64,000 bases of DNA, from positions 1 through 64,000 of the forward strand of contig CALBDS010000053.1 in NCBI GenBank assembly GCA_937927415.1. The letters run 5' to 3'. Position numbers and translations under genes: made by a program. The DNA comes from an uncultured Rhodospirillaceae bacterium. Lineage in GTDB: Bacteria; Pseudomonadota; Alphaproteobacteria; Azospirillales; Azospirillaceae. Position 1 is the stretch's first letter, and each line of letters starts with the position of its first letter. The notes below the pieces were generated by a model. It had not been told where the DNA came from. It made no database searches and saw only the letters and a list, made by a program, of their open reading frames with translations. Below, one piece after another: positions 57,949 through 64,000 of this stretch.

Positions 57949-59016
57949 CTACCGGCCGGGGATGGAAATGGGATAGGTGTGCGGGGCGCCGCCCGCCGCC
58001 CCGTCGAACAGCACGAGAATCCGGCCCGCCGGGAACGGGCCGAGAGGCAACAGGGCTTCGGCCTTGGCGCCCGGATCCGGCATCGCCAGTTCGGCGACCG
58101 GAACAGCCCCCGCCTTGCCCGGATCGACGGCATAGACGGTGTAGGTCAGGCGATTGTCGCTTTCCGGTGTGTTGCGCGGCGGTCCGGCCAGCACCAGCAG
58201 CCGCCCGTCGGGCAGGGGGGCCAGATCCCGCACGCCCCGCCCGCCCAGATCCAGCGGGATGGTGTGGGAGGACAGTGGCGGGCCGCCGGATTGGAACAGC
58301 GGGGCGACCGGGGTTTTGATGAGAAAGGCGGTCCCGTTGATGACGGGCGCGCGCAGCCCGGCGTACAGATCCGCCCCGATCACCGCTAGCCCCTCGATGT
58401 TCAGGCCGTTGGCGTCGGGGGTTCCCTCCAACCGCTTGCCGGCATGGGGGGCGACCGTTGCGGCCTGCGCCAGAACCTCGGCCAGCCTGTGGGTTCGGAG
58501 AGGTTCCGGCTCTTTGGGCGAGCCGTCGCCGTTCACCGCGATGCGCGCCAGGACGAACGACGACGTGGTGAATTTCCCACTCTTCCGCCCGCATCCGTGC
58601 GAGCCGGTCACATAGAAAAAGGCCCCATCATAGGCCACCGCCTCGCCGTCCAGATCCTTCCACCGCTTTTCCGGTTCGGGGCAGGCGGTGGGCGGCACGG
58701 TGCCGATGAGATCGGCGGGCGCGTCCTTGGGTACCACCCGGATGAAATCACCCGGCACCAGCCCCTGTTCCGACAGTTCCGCCCATTGGGCGTAGGCGTC
58801 CTCGTCCGCCACCACCAGACACCGCTGCCGCCCGCCCGCTGCCGGGGCGCAGGCGATGCCGCTGACCTCTATCGAGGGGGTATCGGCCTTGGGCTTGTCG
58901 CGGAAAACACCGCCGGTCAGAGGAAACGGGGTGCCCTTGACCGGCTGGCCGTGGGCCGGGGCCGCCAGACACAGGCCCGCACCGGCGGCCATGAGCAATA
59001 TCAGGGATGCGCGCAT
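57949..59016 (-). CDS. Secreted DUF3616 domain protein
   Basis: A 355-residue protein. Signal peptide about 1-24 (SLILLMAAGAGLCLAAPAHG). The mature part has a beta-propeller-like repeat pattern: SIEVSGIACAP, LDGEAVAYDGAFFYVTGSHG, NIEGLAVIGADLYAGLRAPV, GVRDLAPLPDGRLLVLAGPP and ILVLFDGAAGG, as in DUF3616 proteins. AAGGGGG precedes ATG 59016. It heads a short unit with the subtilase gene. Function unknown. Confidence 0.82.
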   Translation of the reverse strand: MRASLILLMAAGAGLCLAAPAHGQPVKGTPFPLTGGVFRDKPKADTPSIEVSGIACAPAAGGRQRCLVVADEDAYAQWAELSEQGLVPGDFIRVVPKDAPADLIGTVPPTACPEPEKRWKDLDGEAVAYDGAFFYVTGSHGCGRKSGKFTTSSFVLARIAVNGDGSPKEPEPLRTHRLAEVLAQAATVAPHAGKRLEGTPDANGLNIEGLAVIGADLYAGLRAPVINGTAFLIKTPVAPLFQSGGPPLSSHTIPLDLGGRGVRDLAPLPDGRLLVLAGPPRNTPESDNRLTYTVYAVDPGKAGAVPVAELAMPDPGAKAEALLPLGPFPAGRILVLFDGAAGGAPHTYPISIPGR

Positions 59017-59094
59017 GATGCCCCCTTGGCTGTGCTGGGAAATGGGCAACGCCGACAGACACGATCGGACCCATGGTGTCCGGCACGTTGCCGG

Positions 59095-59520
59095 TCACAC
59101 GGTCCCGATATCGGCAAGAGGCACCGCGTCCTGTTCTTCGAGGATGACCCGGCATATGTCGTCGGTCTGCAGCGCCAGGGCCTGAGCCAGACCGGGGGAG
59201 AGGTCGGCGACCCGGCCCGTATAGGGGGCCGGTCCATAATCAACCGGCCGCGCGCGGTGCCGTTTGCCGGTCTTGGGATTTTCCACCCACGCCCAGGACG
59301 AACGGACCTTCTTCCGGGACAGGCCGGCGTCCCACCAGCGGCACGCCAGATAATATTTTGCCGGGTTCAGACGCCGCCCCAATCCGGGTGCCCCGGCCAC
59401 CGCCTGCGACAGAAGATAATCGCCCAGGCCGTGTGCCTTCATATCCTGTTCGTCGTCAAACAGGGCAAGGCCCTCGTCCGGTTTCATGCCGGTATCGTGT
59501 GGGCCGCCGAATGTGGACAT
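59095..59520 (-). CDS. Double-psi beta-barrel (RlpA-like) protein without signal peptide
   Basis: A 141-residue protein. The second half reads VENPKTGKRHRARPVDYGPA then TGRVADLSPGLAQALALQTDDICRVIL, which follows the V-x-N-x-x-x-G-x-x-x-x-x-R-x-x-D-x-G-P ... G-R-x-x-D-L-S-x-x-x-A pattern of RlpA-type double-psi barrels (septal lytic transglycosylases, expansin-like folds). Unlike RlpA it has no signal peptide. A plausible cytoplasmic or phage-like use cannot be told apart. Start 59520 follows AAGG. A strong palindrome sits just upstream. Confidence 0.6.
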   Translation of the reverse strand: MSTFGGPHDTGMKPDEGLALFDDEQDMKAHGLGDYLLSQAVAGAPGLGRRLNPAKYYLACRWWDAGLSRKKVRSSWAWVENPKTGKRHRARPVDYGPAPYTGRVADLSPGLAQALALQTDDICRVILEEQDAVPLADIGTV

Positions 59521-59538
59521 CTTGCCTTCGACATGAAA

Positions 59539-59557
59539 GATAACAATCATTGTTATC
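59539..59557. promoter_or_regulatory. 19-bp palindrome, candidate Fur-family operator
   Basis: GATAACAATCATTGTTATC is a perfect 9-bp inverted repeat around a single C, 19 bp before the double-psi barrel gene. It resembles Fur/Zur-type boxes (GATAATGATAATCATTATC) in arm sequence and symmetry. The 209-bp gap to the Rieske gene (59521-59729) is AT-rich and also holds ATATG-aa-CATAT at 59654-59665. Confidence 0.5.
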
Positions 59558-59729
59558 ACTCGCCAAAGTCAAAGAAAAATTCACTCACAAAACAATGACA
59601 GATGGATCAATTGCCTTCAATACTCCCTAGGTCGTATGGTTTGTTTATTTGTTATATGAACATATCATTGTATGATTTCGCAGGAAGTCTTCGCCGTTGT
59701 TTGCACGAAACAATGCGCAATGAGGGGTA

Positions 59730-60830
59730 TTATTTTCTTTCTGGCGAGGATTGAAGCCACGCGAACCACTCCCCATGAAACGCGGCGATGCGGTCCTCCA
59801 CGCTGCCCAGCACCGCCGGGCGGTCCATCTGGCGGGCGCCCTTGTGGGCGGCTTCGGACACGAAACGGTCCTCCGCCAGCACCCGCGTGTTGAAATCCCG
59901 CACCGTGGCCGCCACCGCGGTGCGCGCCGCCCCCCGTTTGCCATCGGCCAGGAACAGCCGGTAGCGCAGGGAACAGGTGTCCGGTGTCAGCGGATCGTAG
60001 GTCTGCAGGCTGAATAGCGCCCCGTGGGTGATGGCGAAGGACAGGTTGGGAAAGACGAAATAATGGTCGTAGATCCCGGCGTACCGGGGATCATGGGCCA
60101 GCCCCAGCCGTTTGACGATGCCGTCCCACCATTGGCGGCTGTGGTCCGACAGGCGGGTGGCGCAACGGGAATGGGGGCCGGAAAAGCCTGATTGCCAGTC
60201 CTTCACGGTGAAGGGTTTGAAGGTTTCCGGGTGGGTGGAGTCCACATGATAGACCTCCAGCACGCTTTCCACCCCGATCTTCCAGTTGGCGGCCCAGGTC
60301 TGGGTGCCGTCGTCGATCCGGTCGGTGAACAGGCGGGAGGCATCGTCCAGCACCGGGCCGTAATCGCCAAGATACGTGTCGAGATCCGGCCCGCCGCCCT
60401 CCAGCCGCACGAAGACGAAGCGCCCGCGCACCGCCACCTCATAGCGGGCCAGCGCCAGCTTTTCCCGGTCGGCGCGATCGAAGCCGAAAAAGGCGTCGTT
60501 GCCGGGAATGCCCGCCGGCACCCCGTCGCGGTTGAACAGCCACGCATGGTAGGGGCACTGAAGCCGGCGGTTGCCGCAGGGTTCGGTCTGAATCAGGGCG
60601 AAACGGTGGGTGCAGACGTTGCGGAACGCCCGCAGCGCGCCGGCGAAATTCTGCACCACCACCGAGGTTCCGGCGATCTCCCGCACCACGAAATCATTGT
60701 CGTTGGCCAGCTCCTCCGCCAGCCCGGCGAAGATCCAGGTGCGGCGGAAGAGGCGGCGGGCCTCCTCGTCCGCCACCGCGGCGGCGCTGTAGGCATGGGG
60801 CGGGATCACGGGGCCGGTGAAGGCGGGCAT
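59730..60830 (-). CDS. Rieske [2Fe-2S] aromatic-ring/amine oxygenase alpha subunit
   Basis: A 366-residue Rieske non-heme iron oxygenase. The Rieske cluster is C-x-H-x16-C-x2-H (CTHRFALIQTEPC ... CPYH). The catalytic-iron histidines are in VYHVDSTHPETF after ANWKIGVESVLE, as in the choline monooxygenase/carnitine/aromatic-acid group. Substrate and partner reductase are not apparent nearby. ATG 60830 is the natural family start, but its ribosome-binding site is weak; an in-frame GTG lies at 60872. Divergent from hemA. Confidence 0.88.
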   Translation of the reverse strand: MPAFTGPVIPPHAYSAAAVADEEARRLFRRTWIFAGLAEELANDNDFVVREIAGTSVVVQNFAGALRAFRNVCTHRFALIQTEPCGNRRLQCPYHAWLFNRDGVPAGIPGNDAFFGFDRADREKLALARYEVAVRGRFVFVRLEGGGPDLDTYLGDYGPVLDDASRLFTDRIDDGTQTWAANWKIGVESVLEVYHVDSTHPETFKPFTVKDWQSGFSGPHSRCATRLSDHSRQWWDGIVKRLGLAHDPRYAGIYDHYFVFPNLSFAITHGALFSLQTYDPLTPDTCSLRYRLFLADGKRGAARTAVAATVRDFNTRVLAEDRFVSEAAHKGARQMDRPAVLGSVEDRIAAFHGEWFAWLQSSPERK

Positions 60831-60929
60831 GGCGTCGGGTCCATCGCTGTCGATCCCCCAAGCGATCCCCACCCCTGCCCGCGCCGTCAAGAGGGGCGCG
60901 CATGAAAAAGGCGGGACACTGTGACGCTT

Positions 60930-60943
60930 TTGATTTCGATCAA
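60930..60943. promoter_or_regulatory. FNR/FixK-type box between the Rieske gene and hemA
   Basis: TTGAT-ttcg-ATCAA matches the FNR/FixK consensus (TTGAT-N4-ATCAA) exactly. It lies about 140 bp before the hemA ATG and 100 bp before the Rieske gene, so it could control either. FixK/FNR control of hemA in low oxygen is known in other alphaproteobacteria. Confidence 0.8.
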
Positions 60944-61081
60944 TGCCGGGTAGCGTCTGGGTAACAATGATGCCATCCTCCCATTGCGCTGTTGCCCATG
61001 GCGGAGTCATAGTCCTTCCGCCCGGTATGCCGGCGGGAAGGCCGGTGGCGAACTTCACAGGACCGCGAACGGAATCGCCCG

Positions 61082-62296
61082 ATGAATTACGAGAGCTTCT
61101 TCCGCAGCCAGATCGATTTGCTGAAGCAGGAAGGCCGTTACCGCTTCTTCGCCAATCTTGAACGGCACGCCGGCAACTTCCCCGTCGCCACGTTCCGCGA
61201 CGATACGGGCCGCGAACGCGACGTGACGGTGTGGTGCTCCAACGATTACCTGGGCATGGGGCAGCATCCGGTGGTTCTGGACGCCATGCACGCAGCACTC
61301 GACGAATGCGGGGCGGGGGCCGGCGGCACCCGCAACATCTCGGGCACCAACCATTACCATGTGCTGCTGGAACGGGAACTGGCCGACCTGCACGGCAAGG
61401 AAGCCGCACTGCTGTTCACCTCGGGCTATGTGTCCAACGACGCCACGCTGGGGACCATCGGCAAGCTGCTGCCCAACTGCGTCATCTTCTCCGACGCGCT
61501 GAACCACAATTCCATGATCACCGGCATCCGCAACAGCGGGGCCGAGCGCCACATCTTCCGCCACAACGACGTGGCCGATCTGGAACGGCTGCTGTCCCAG
61601 GCCGACCCGGCCCGGCCCAAGCTGGTGGCCTTCGAATCCGTCTATTCCATGGACGGCGATATCGCCCCCATCCATGCGTTGTGCGACGTGGCTGAGAAAT
61701 ACGGCGCCATGACCTATCTGGACGAGGTGCACGCCGTCGGTATGTACGGCCCGCGCGGCGGCGGTGTGGCCGAGCGCGATCAGGCCATGGACCGGCTGAC
61801 CATCATCGAAGGCACGCTGGGCAAGGCGTTCGGGGTGCAGGGCGGCTACATCGCCGGCTCGGCGGCGCTGGTGGATTGCGTGCGCAGCTTCGCGCCGGGC
61901 TTCATCTTCTCCACCTCGCCGGCGCCGGTGTTGGCGGCGGGGGCGGTGGCCTCCATCCGCTACCTTAAGAGCAGCCAGAGCGAGCGTGACCGCCATCAGG
62001 AACGCGCCGCCACCCTCAAGCGGCTGCTGGCCGACGCCGGGCTGCCGGTGATGCCCTCGGTCAGCCACATCGTCCCGGTGATGGTCGGTGATGCCAAACG
62101 CTGTAAGCGCGCGTCGGACCTGCTGATGGAACGCCACAACATCTATGTGCAGCCCATCAACTATCCCACCGTGCCGCGCGGTGCCGAACGGCTGCGCTTC
62201 ACGCCCACCCCGCTGCACACCGACGCCATGATGGCCACGCTGGTGGCGGCGCTGCGGGACGTGTGGGACGCGCTGGAGTTGCGGCTGGCGGCCTGA
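61082..62296 (+). CDS. hemA: 5-aminolevulinate synthase
   Basis: PLP-dependent condensation of glycine and succinyl-CoA, the first step of heme synthesis in alphaproteobacteria. The 404-residue protein has WCSNDYLGMGQHP, GTRNISGTNHYHVLLE, FTSGYVSNDATL, YLDEVHAVGMYGPRGGG with the PLP Asp and His, and Lys248 in EGTLGKAFGVQGG, the same lysine number as in Rhodobacter. The C-terminus (VPRGAERLRFTPTPLHTD) is also typical. Confidence 0.96.
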   Translation: MNYESFFRSQIDLLKQEGRYRFFANLERHAGNFPVATFRDDTGRERDVTVWCSNDYLGMGQHPVVLDAMHAALDECGAGAGGTRNISGTNHYHVLLERELADLHGKEAALLFTSGYVSNDATLGTIGKLLPNCVIFSDALNHNSMITGIRNSGAERHIFRHNDVADLERLLSQADPARPKLVAFESVYSMDGDIAPIHALCDVAEKYGAMTYLDEVHAVGMYGPRGGGVAERDQAMDRLTIIEGTLGKAFGVQGGYIAGSAALVDCVRSFAPGFIFSTSPAPVLAAGAVASIRYLKSSQSERDRHQERAATLKRLLADAGLPVMPSVSHIVPVMVGDAKRCKRASDLLMERHNIYVQPINYPTVPRGAERLRFTPTPLHTDAMMATLVAALRDVWDALELRLAA

Positions 62297-62321
62297 GGGG
62301 CCGTCTCCCGGCGGGCGGGGG

Positions 62322-62915
62322 TTATGCCTTCGCCCGTTCCACCGCCAGGGCGAGATCGGCGCGGAAGGTGGGGAGTTCCACCAACTGCCCGCGCAGCAGA
62401 TAGCTGGGGTGGAAGGTGGGCACCACCACCGCCCCCGGCACCATGCGGCAGGGCAGCACCTGCCCGCGCAGAGCCATGATGCCGTTCTGGCCGGTCAGCG
62501 CCCACAGCGGCGTACGCCCCAGCGCCACGATCACCGTGGGGGCATAGGCGGTCAAGGCGTCTCGCAGCGCCTCCAGATCGGTGGCGAACGCCGCCAGCAC
62601 CCGGTCGGAGGTGCCGAACGGCCCCCAGTCCTCGGCCAGGGCCAGCCCCTCCTTGCGCGCGCGGGTGCGTGAGGCGAAGAAGTGTCCGACCTTGTTCCCC
62701 GGCGGCTGGCGGCGGAACACGTTGGCCACCAGCACCGCCGCCCGGTCGATGCCCACCGCCGCCAGGCTTTCGTCCAGCAACCGCCCGCTGCGCCCGACGA
62801 AGGGCACGCCCTGGCGGGCTTCCTCGGCCCCCGGCGCTTCGCCCACGATGGCCAGACGCACCCCGCCGGGATCGCGGGTGGGCTGCTGATAGGGCACGAA
62901 GGGCAGATCGGTCAT
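62322..62915 (-). CDS. Uracil-DNA glycosylase superfamily protein lacking iron-sulfur cysteines
   Basis: A 197-residue protein of the UDG superfamily closest to family 4. Motif 1 is VGEAPGAEEARQGVPFVGRS and motif 2 is VPTFHPSYLLRG. Family 4 enzymes carry four cysteines for a 4Fe-4S cluster; this protein has only one cysteine (LPCRM), and the usual KCRPPxN reads RRQPPGN. It therefore belongs to an iron-free branch and may have changed specificity or activity. Confidence 0.85.
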   Translation of the reverse strand: MTDLPFVPYQQPTRDPGGVRLAIVGEAPGAEEARQGVPFVGRSGRLLDESLAAVGIDRAAVLVANVFRRQPPGNKVGHFFASRTRARKEGLALAEDWGPFGTSDRVLAAFATDLEALRDALTAYAPTVIVALGRTPLWALTGQNGIMALRGQVLPCRMVPGAVVVPTFHPSYLLRGQLVELPTFRADLALAVERAKA

Positions 62916-63041
62916 GATGCGGGATCCGGCAGTGTCGGAAGACGCCCCGCTATACTGCGGGGGCGGGGTTCAAGGCCAGCTTGCCGTGGGATGCCCCGGC
63001 CCCCACCTTCACGGGAACGACGATCACACCCGGAGGGAATG

Positions 63042-63398
63042 ATGAGCGACGCGACATCAACACCTGAAACTCTGGCCGCCGGCACCTGTGAACCCTGCCG
63101 CGGCGGCGTTCCCCCCATGGACCGGGCGGAGGCCGAAAGCCTGCTGGCCCAAGTGCCGGGGTGGACTCTCGGGGATGGCCCCGACCATCTGGTGCGCACC
63201 GTCCGCTTTCCCGACTTTCTCAGCGCCCAGAATTTCGCGGTCGCGGTCGGCGGCGTGTGCGAGGAGCAGGGGCATCACGCCGACATCGCCTATGGCTGGG
63301 GCTATTGCACCGTCAAATTCTGGACGCACAAGATCAACGGGCTGCACCGCAACGATTTCATGATGGCGGCAAAGGTGAATGCCCTGCTGCCGTCATAA
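63042..63398 (+). CDS. Pterin-4a-carbinolamine dehydratase
   Basis: A 118-residue protein. The C-terminal 85 residues are the PCD/DCoH fold: PGWTLGDGPDHLVRTVRFPD, QNFAVAVGGVCEEQGHHADI, YGWGYCTVKFWTHKINGLHR, with the catalytic His-His and later His of the active site. PCD recycles the pterin cofactor of phenylalanine hydroxylase or supports molybdopterin enzymes. The first 30 residues are a loose extension with CEPC. GGAGGG precedes two ATGs (63039, 63042). Its 3' end overlaps the convergent cupin gene by 41 bp. Confidence 0.9.
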   Translation: MSDATSTPETLAAGTCEPCRGGVPPMDRAEAESLLAQVPGWTLGDGPDHLVRTVRFPDFLSAQNFAVAVGGVCEEQGHHADIAYGWGYCTVKFWTHKINGLHRNDFMMAAKVNALLPS

Positions 63399-63780
63399 GC
63401 ACCATCCGCTGGGGCGCTGTGTGCACCGCCAGCCAGACGGTGGCACGGTCGGCGGGTGTCCACAGGATGCGGTGGCGGGTGTGGGCCGGCAGGTGCAGCC
63501 AGTCCCCCGGCTGCAGCAGCCGGGGGTCGTCCTGTCCGGCGATTTCCATCACCGCCGCCCCGGACACCAGCAGCACGAATTCGTCCCAATCCTGATCGTA
63601 CCAGAAGCCGGGGGGCGACCGCTGGCCGGTGGACACGATGCGCTCCACCCGCGTGCCGGGCATGGCGGCCAGCGTGTCGAACCGCTCGTCGCCGCCGCCC
63701 AGATGGGGACCGGCCCAGCCGGGGGCGCCGGCTCCGCTGACATCCGGTTGAGGCACGTCGGCAAACAGGTTTCCGATCAT
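63358..63780 (-). CDS. Cupin-domain protein
   Basis: A 140-residue single-domain cupin. Motif 1 region SPPGFWYDQDWDEFVLLVSG is the GxHxHxxExxxVxxG strand pair with the histidines changed (YDQDWDE); motif 2 is PGDWLHLPAHTRHRI. It may keep partial metal binding through Glu and His. ATG overlaps the stop of the upstream epimerase gene (ATGA), so both are translated together. Confidence 0.8.
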   Translation of the reverse strand: MIGNLFADVPQPDVSGAGAPGWAGPHLGGGDERFDTLAAMPGTRVERIVSTGQRSPPGFWYDQDWDEFVLLVSGAAVMEIAGQDDPRLLQPGDWLHLPAHTRHRILWTPADRATVWLAVHTAPQRMVLMTAAGHSPLPPS

Positions 63781-64000
63781 CCCCACACCTCCCGTTCCGG
63801 CGGATGGACCAGGGCGCCGTCGTACCGCAGCCCCGGAACACGATCTTGGGCCAGCAGCAGCGGCCCGTCCAGATCGGCGAAGCGGGCATTCTGTCCCACC
63901 AGAACCGCCGGCGCCATCGCCAGCGAGGTGCCGACCATGCACCCCACCATCACCCCGAAGCCCAATGCCTCCGCCGCCGCCTTCAGCGCCAGCGCCTCGG
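63777..64000 (-). CDS. Enolase-superfamily dipeptide epimerase/N-acyl-amino-acid racemase, 3' part (cut by window)
   Basis: Only the last about 74 codons lie in the window; the gene continues beyond 64000. The visible end (GFGVMVGCMVGTSLAMAPAV; DLDGPLLLAQDRVPGLRYDG; VHPPEREVWG) matches the C-terminus of L-Ala-D/L-Glu-type dipeptide epimerases and the related N-acetyl-D-glutamate racemase DgcA. The function cannot be settled without the N-terminal part. Coupled to the cupin gene. Confidence 0.8.
   Translation of the reverse strand, partial: EALALKAAAEALGFGVMVGCMVGTSLAMAPAVLVGQNARFADLDGPLLLAQDRVPGLRYDGALVHPPEREVWG

Overview
The window is GC-rich chromosomal DNA from an alphaproteobacterium, most likely a Rhodospirillales/Azospirillum-type organism. 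Evidence: the ubiB-ubiE / mutM / enoyl-CoA hydratase / rpsT / dnaA block typical of that class, a phoR-pstSCAB-phoU-phoB cluster, a class I (Shemin-pathway) 5-aminolevulinate synthase, an RpoE-ChrR-type sigma/anti-sigma pair, an IalB-family protein and DUF1127. No rRNA, CRISPR array or insertion sequence was recognised. The only tRNA is a tRNA-Glu(CTC).

Layout. 1-7.2 kb: ubiquinone genes (ubiB, ubiE; minus), then mutM, a small secreted protein, an enoyl-CoA hydratase, rpsT and dnaA (plus), with a 565-bp AT-richer gap before dnaA. 7.2-15.1 kb: mixed chromosomal genes (low-complexity secreted protein, cytochrome b561, cytochrome c', an HI0933-type flavoprotein, DUF1127, a YgjP-type metallohydrolase, an orphan PAS histidine kinase, a DUF2087 protein, and a secreted protein with two DTG motifs and a pepsin-like C-terminus).

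15.17-23.81 kb: an 8.6-kb integrated element in the 3' end of the tRNA-Glu gene. A 17-bp direct repeat containing the tRNA 3' end and CCA bounds it. The tRNA's probable original terminator now lies outside the far end. The element carries a tyrosine integrase, a phage gpA-type HUH replication initiator (HLH and YxxxY), a MobA/MobL relaxase with a divergent TraD-like accessory protein, an unknown membrane protein, a structured GC-rich non-coding segment, and one AT-rich cargo gene with an R-x4-H HEPN-like motif, a candidate RNase/defence protein. This is the best candidate for an undescribed system here.

24-35.8 kb: creatininase-family amidase, small membrane protein, MaeB malic enzyme, then the complete phosphate regulon phoR-pstS-pstC-pstA-pstB-phoU-phoB with a possible Pho box before pstS. 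35.8-45.7 kb: minus-strand ThiF/DsrE/small-protein group, a tandem-repeat beta-rich protein, rlmN, ialB; then an ECF sigma with ChrR-type anti-sigma, a hydroxyisobutyrate dehydrogenase-TerB pair, an AEC transporter and small secreted proteins. 45.8-55 kb: lepA, DUF123 protein, class C beta-lactamase-like hydrolase, a secreted caspase-like protein with two C-terminal Tudor/SH3-like repeats, creA, an aspartoacylase-family enzyme, small proteins and an N-formylglutamate amidohydrolase. 55-64 kb: class III aminotransferase, a leaderless subtilase next to a secreted DUF3616 protein and a double-psi-barrel-like protein, a Rieske oxygenase divergent from hemA with a perfect FNR/FixK box between them, a UDG-superfamily protein without iron-sulfur cysteines, pterin carbinolamine dehydratase, a cupin and the 3' end of an enolase-superfamily epimerase cut by the window edge.

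All functions are inferred from reading translated sequence and motifs; no database search was run. Start codons were chosen from ribosome-binding sites and typical family N-termini where possible.
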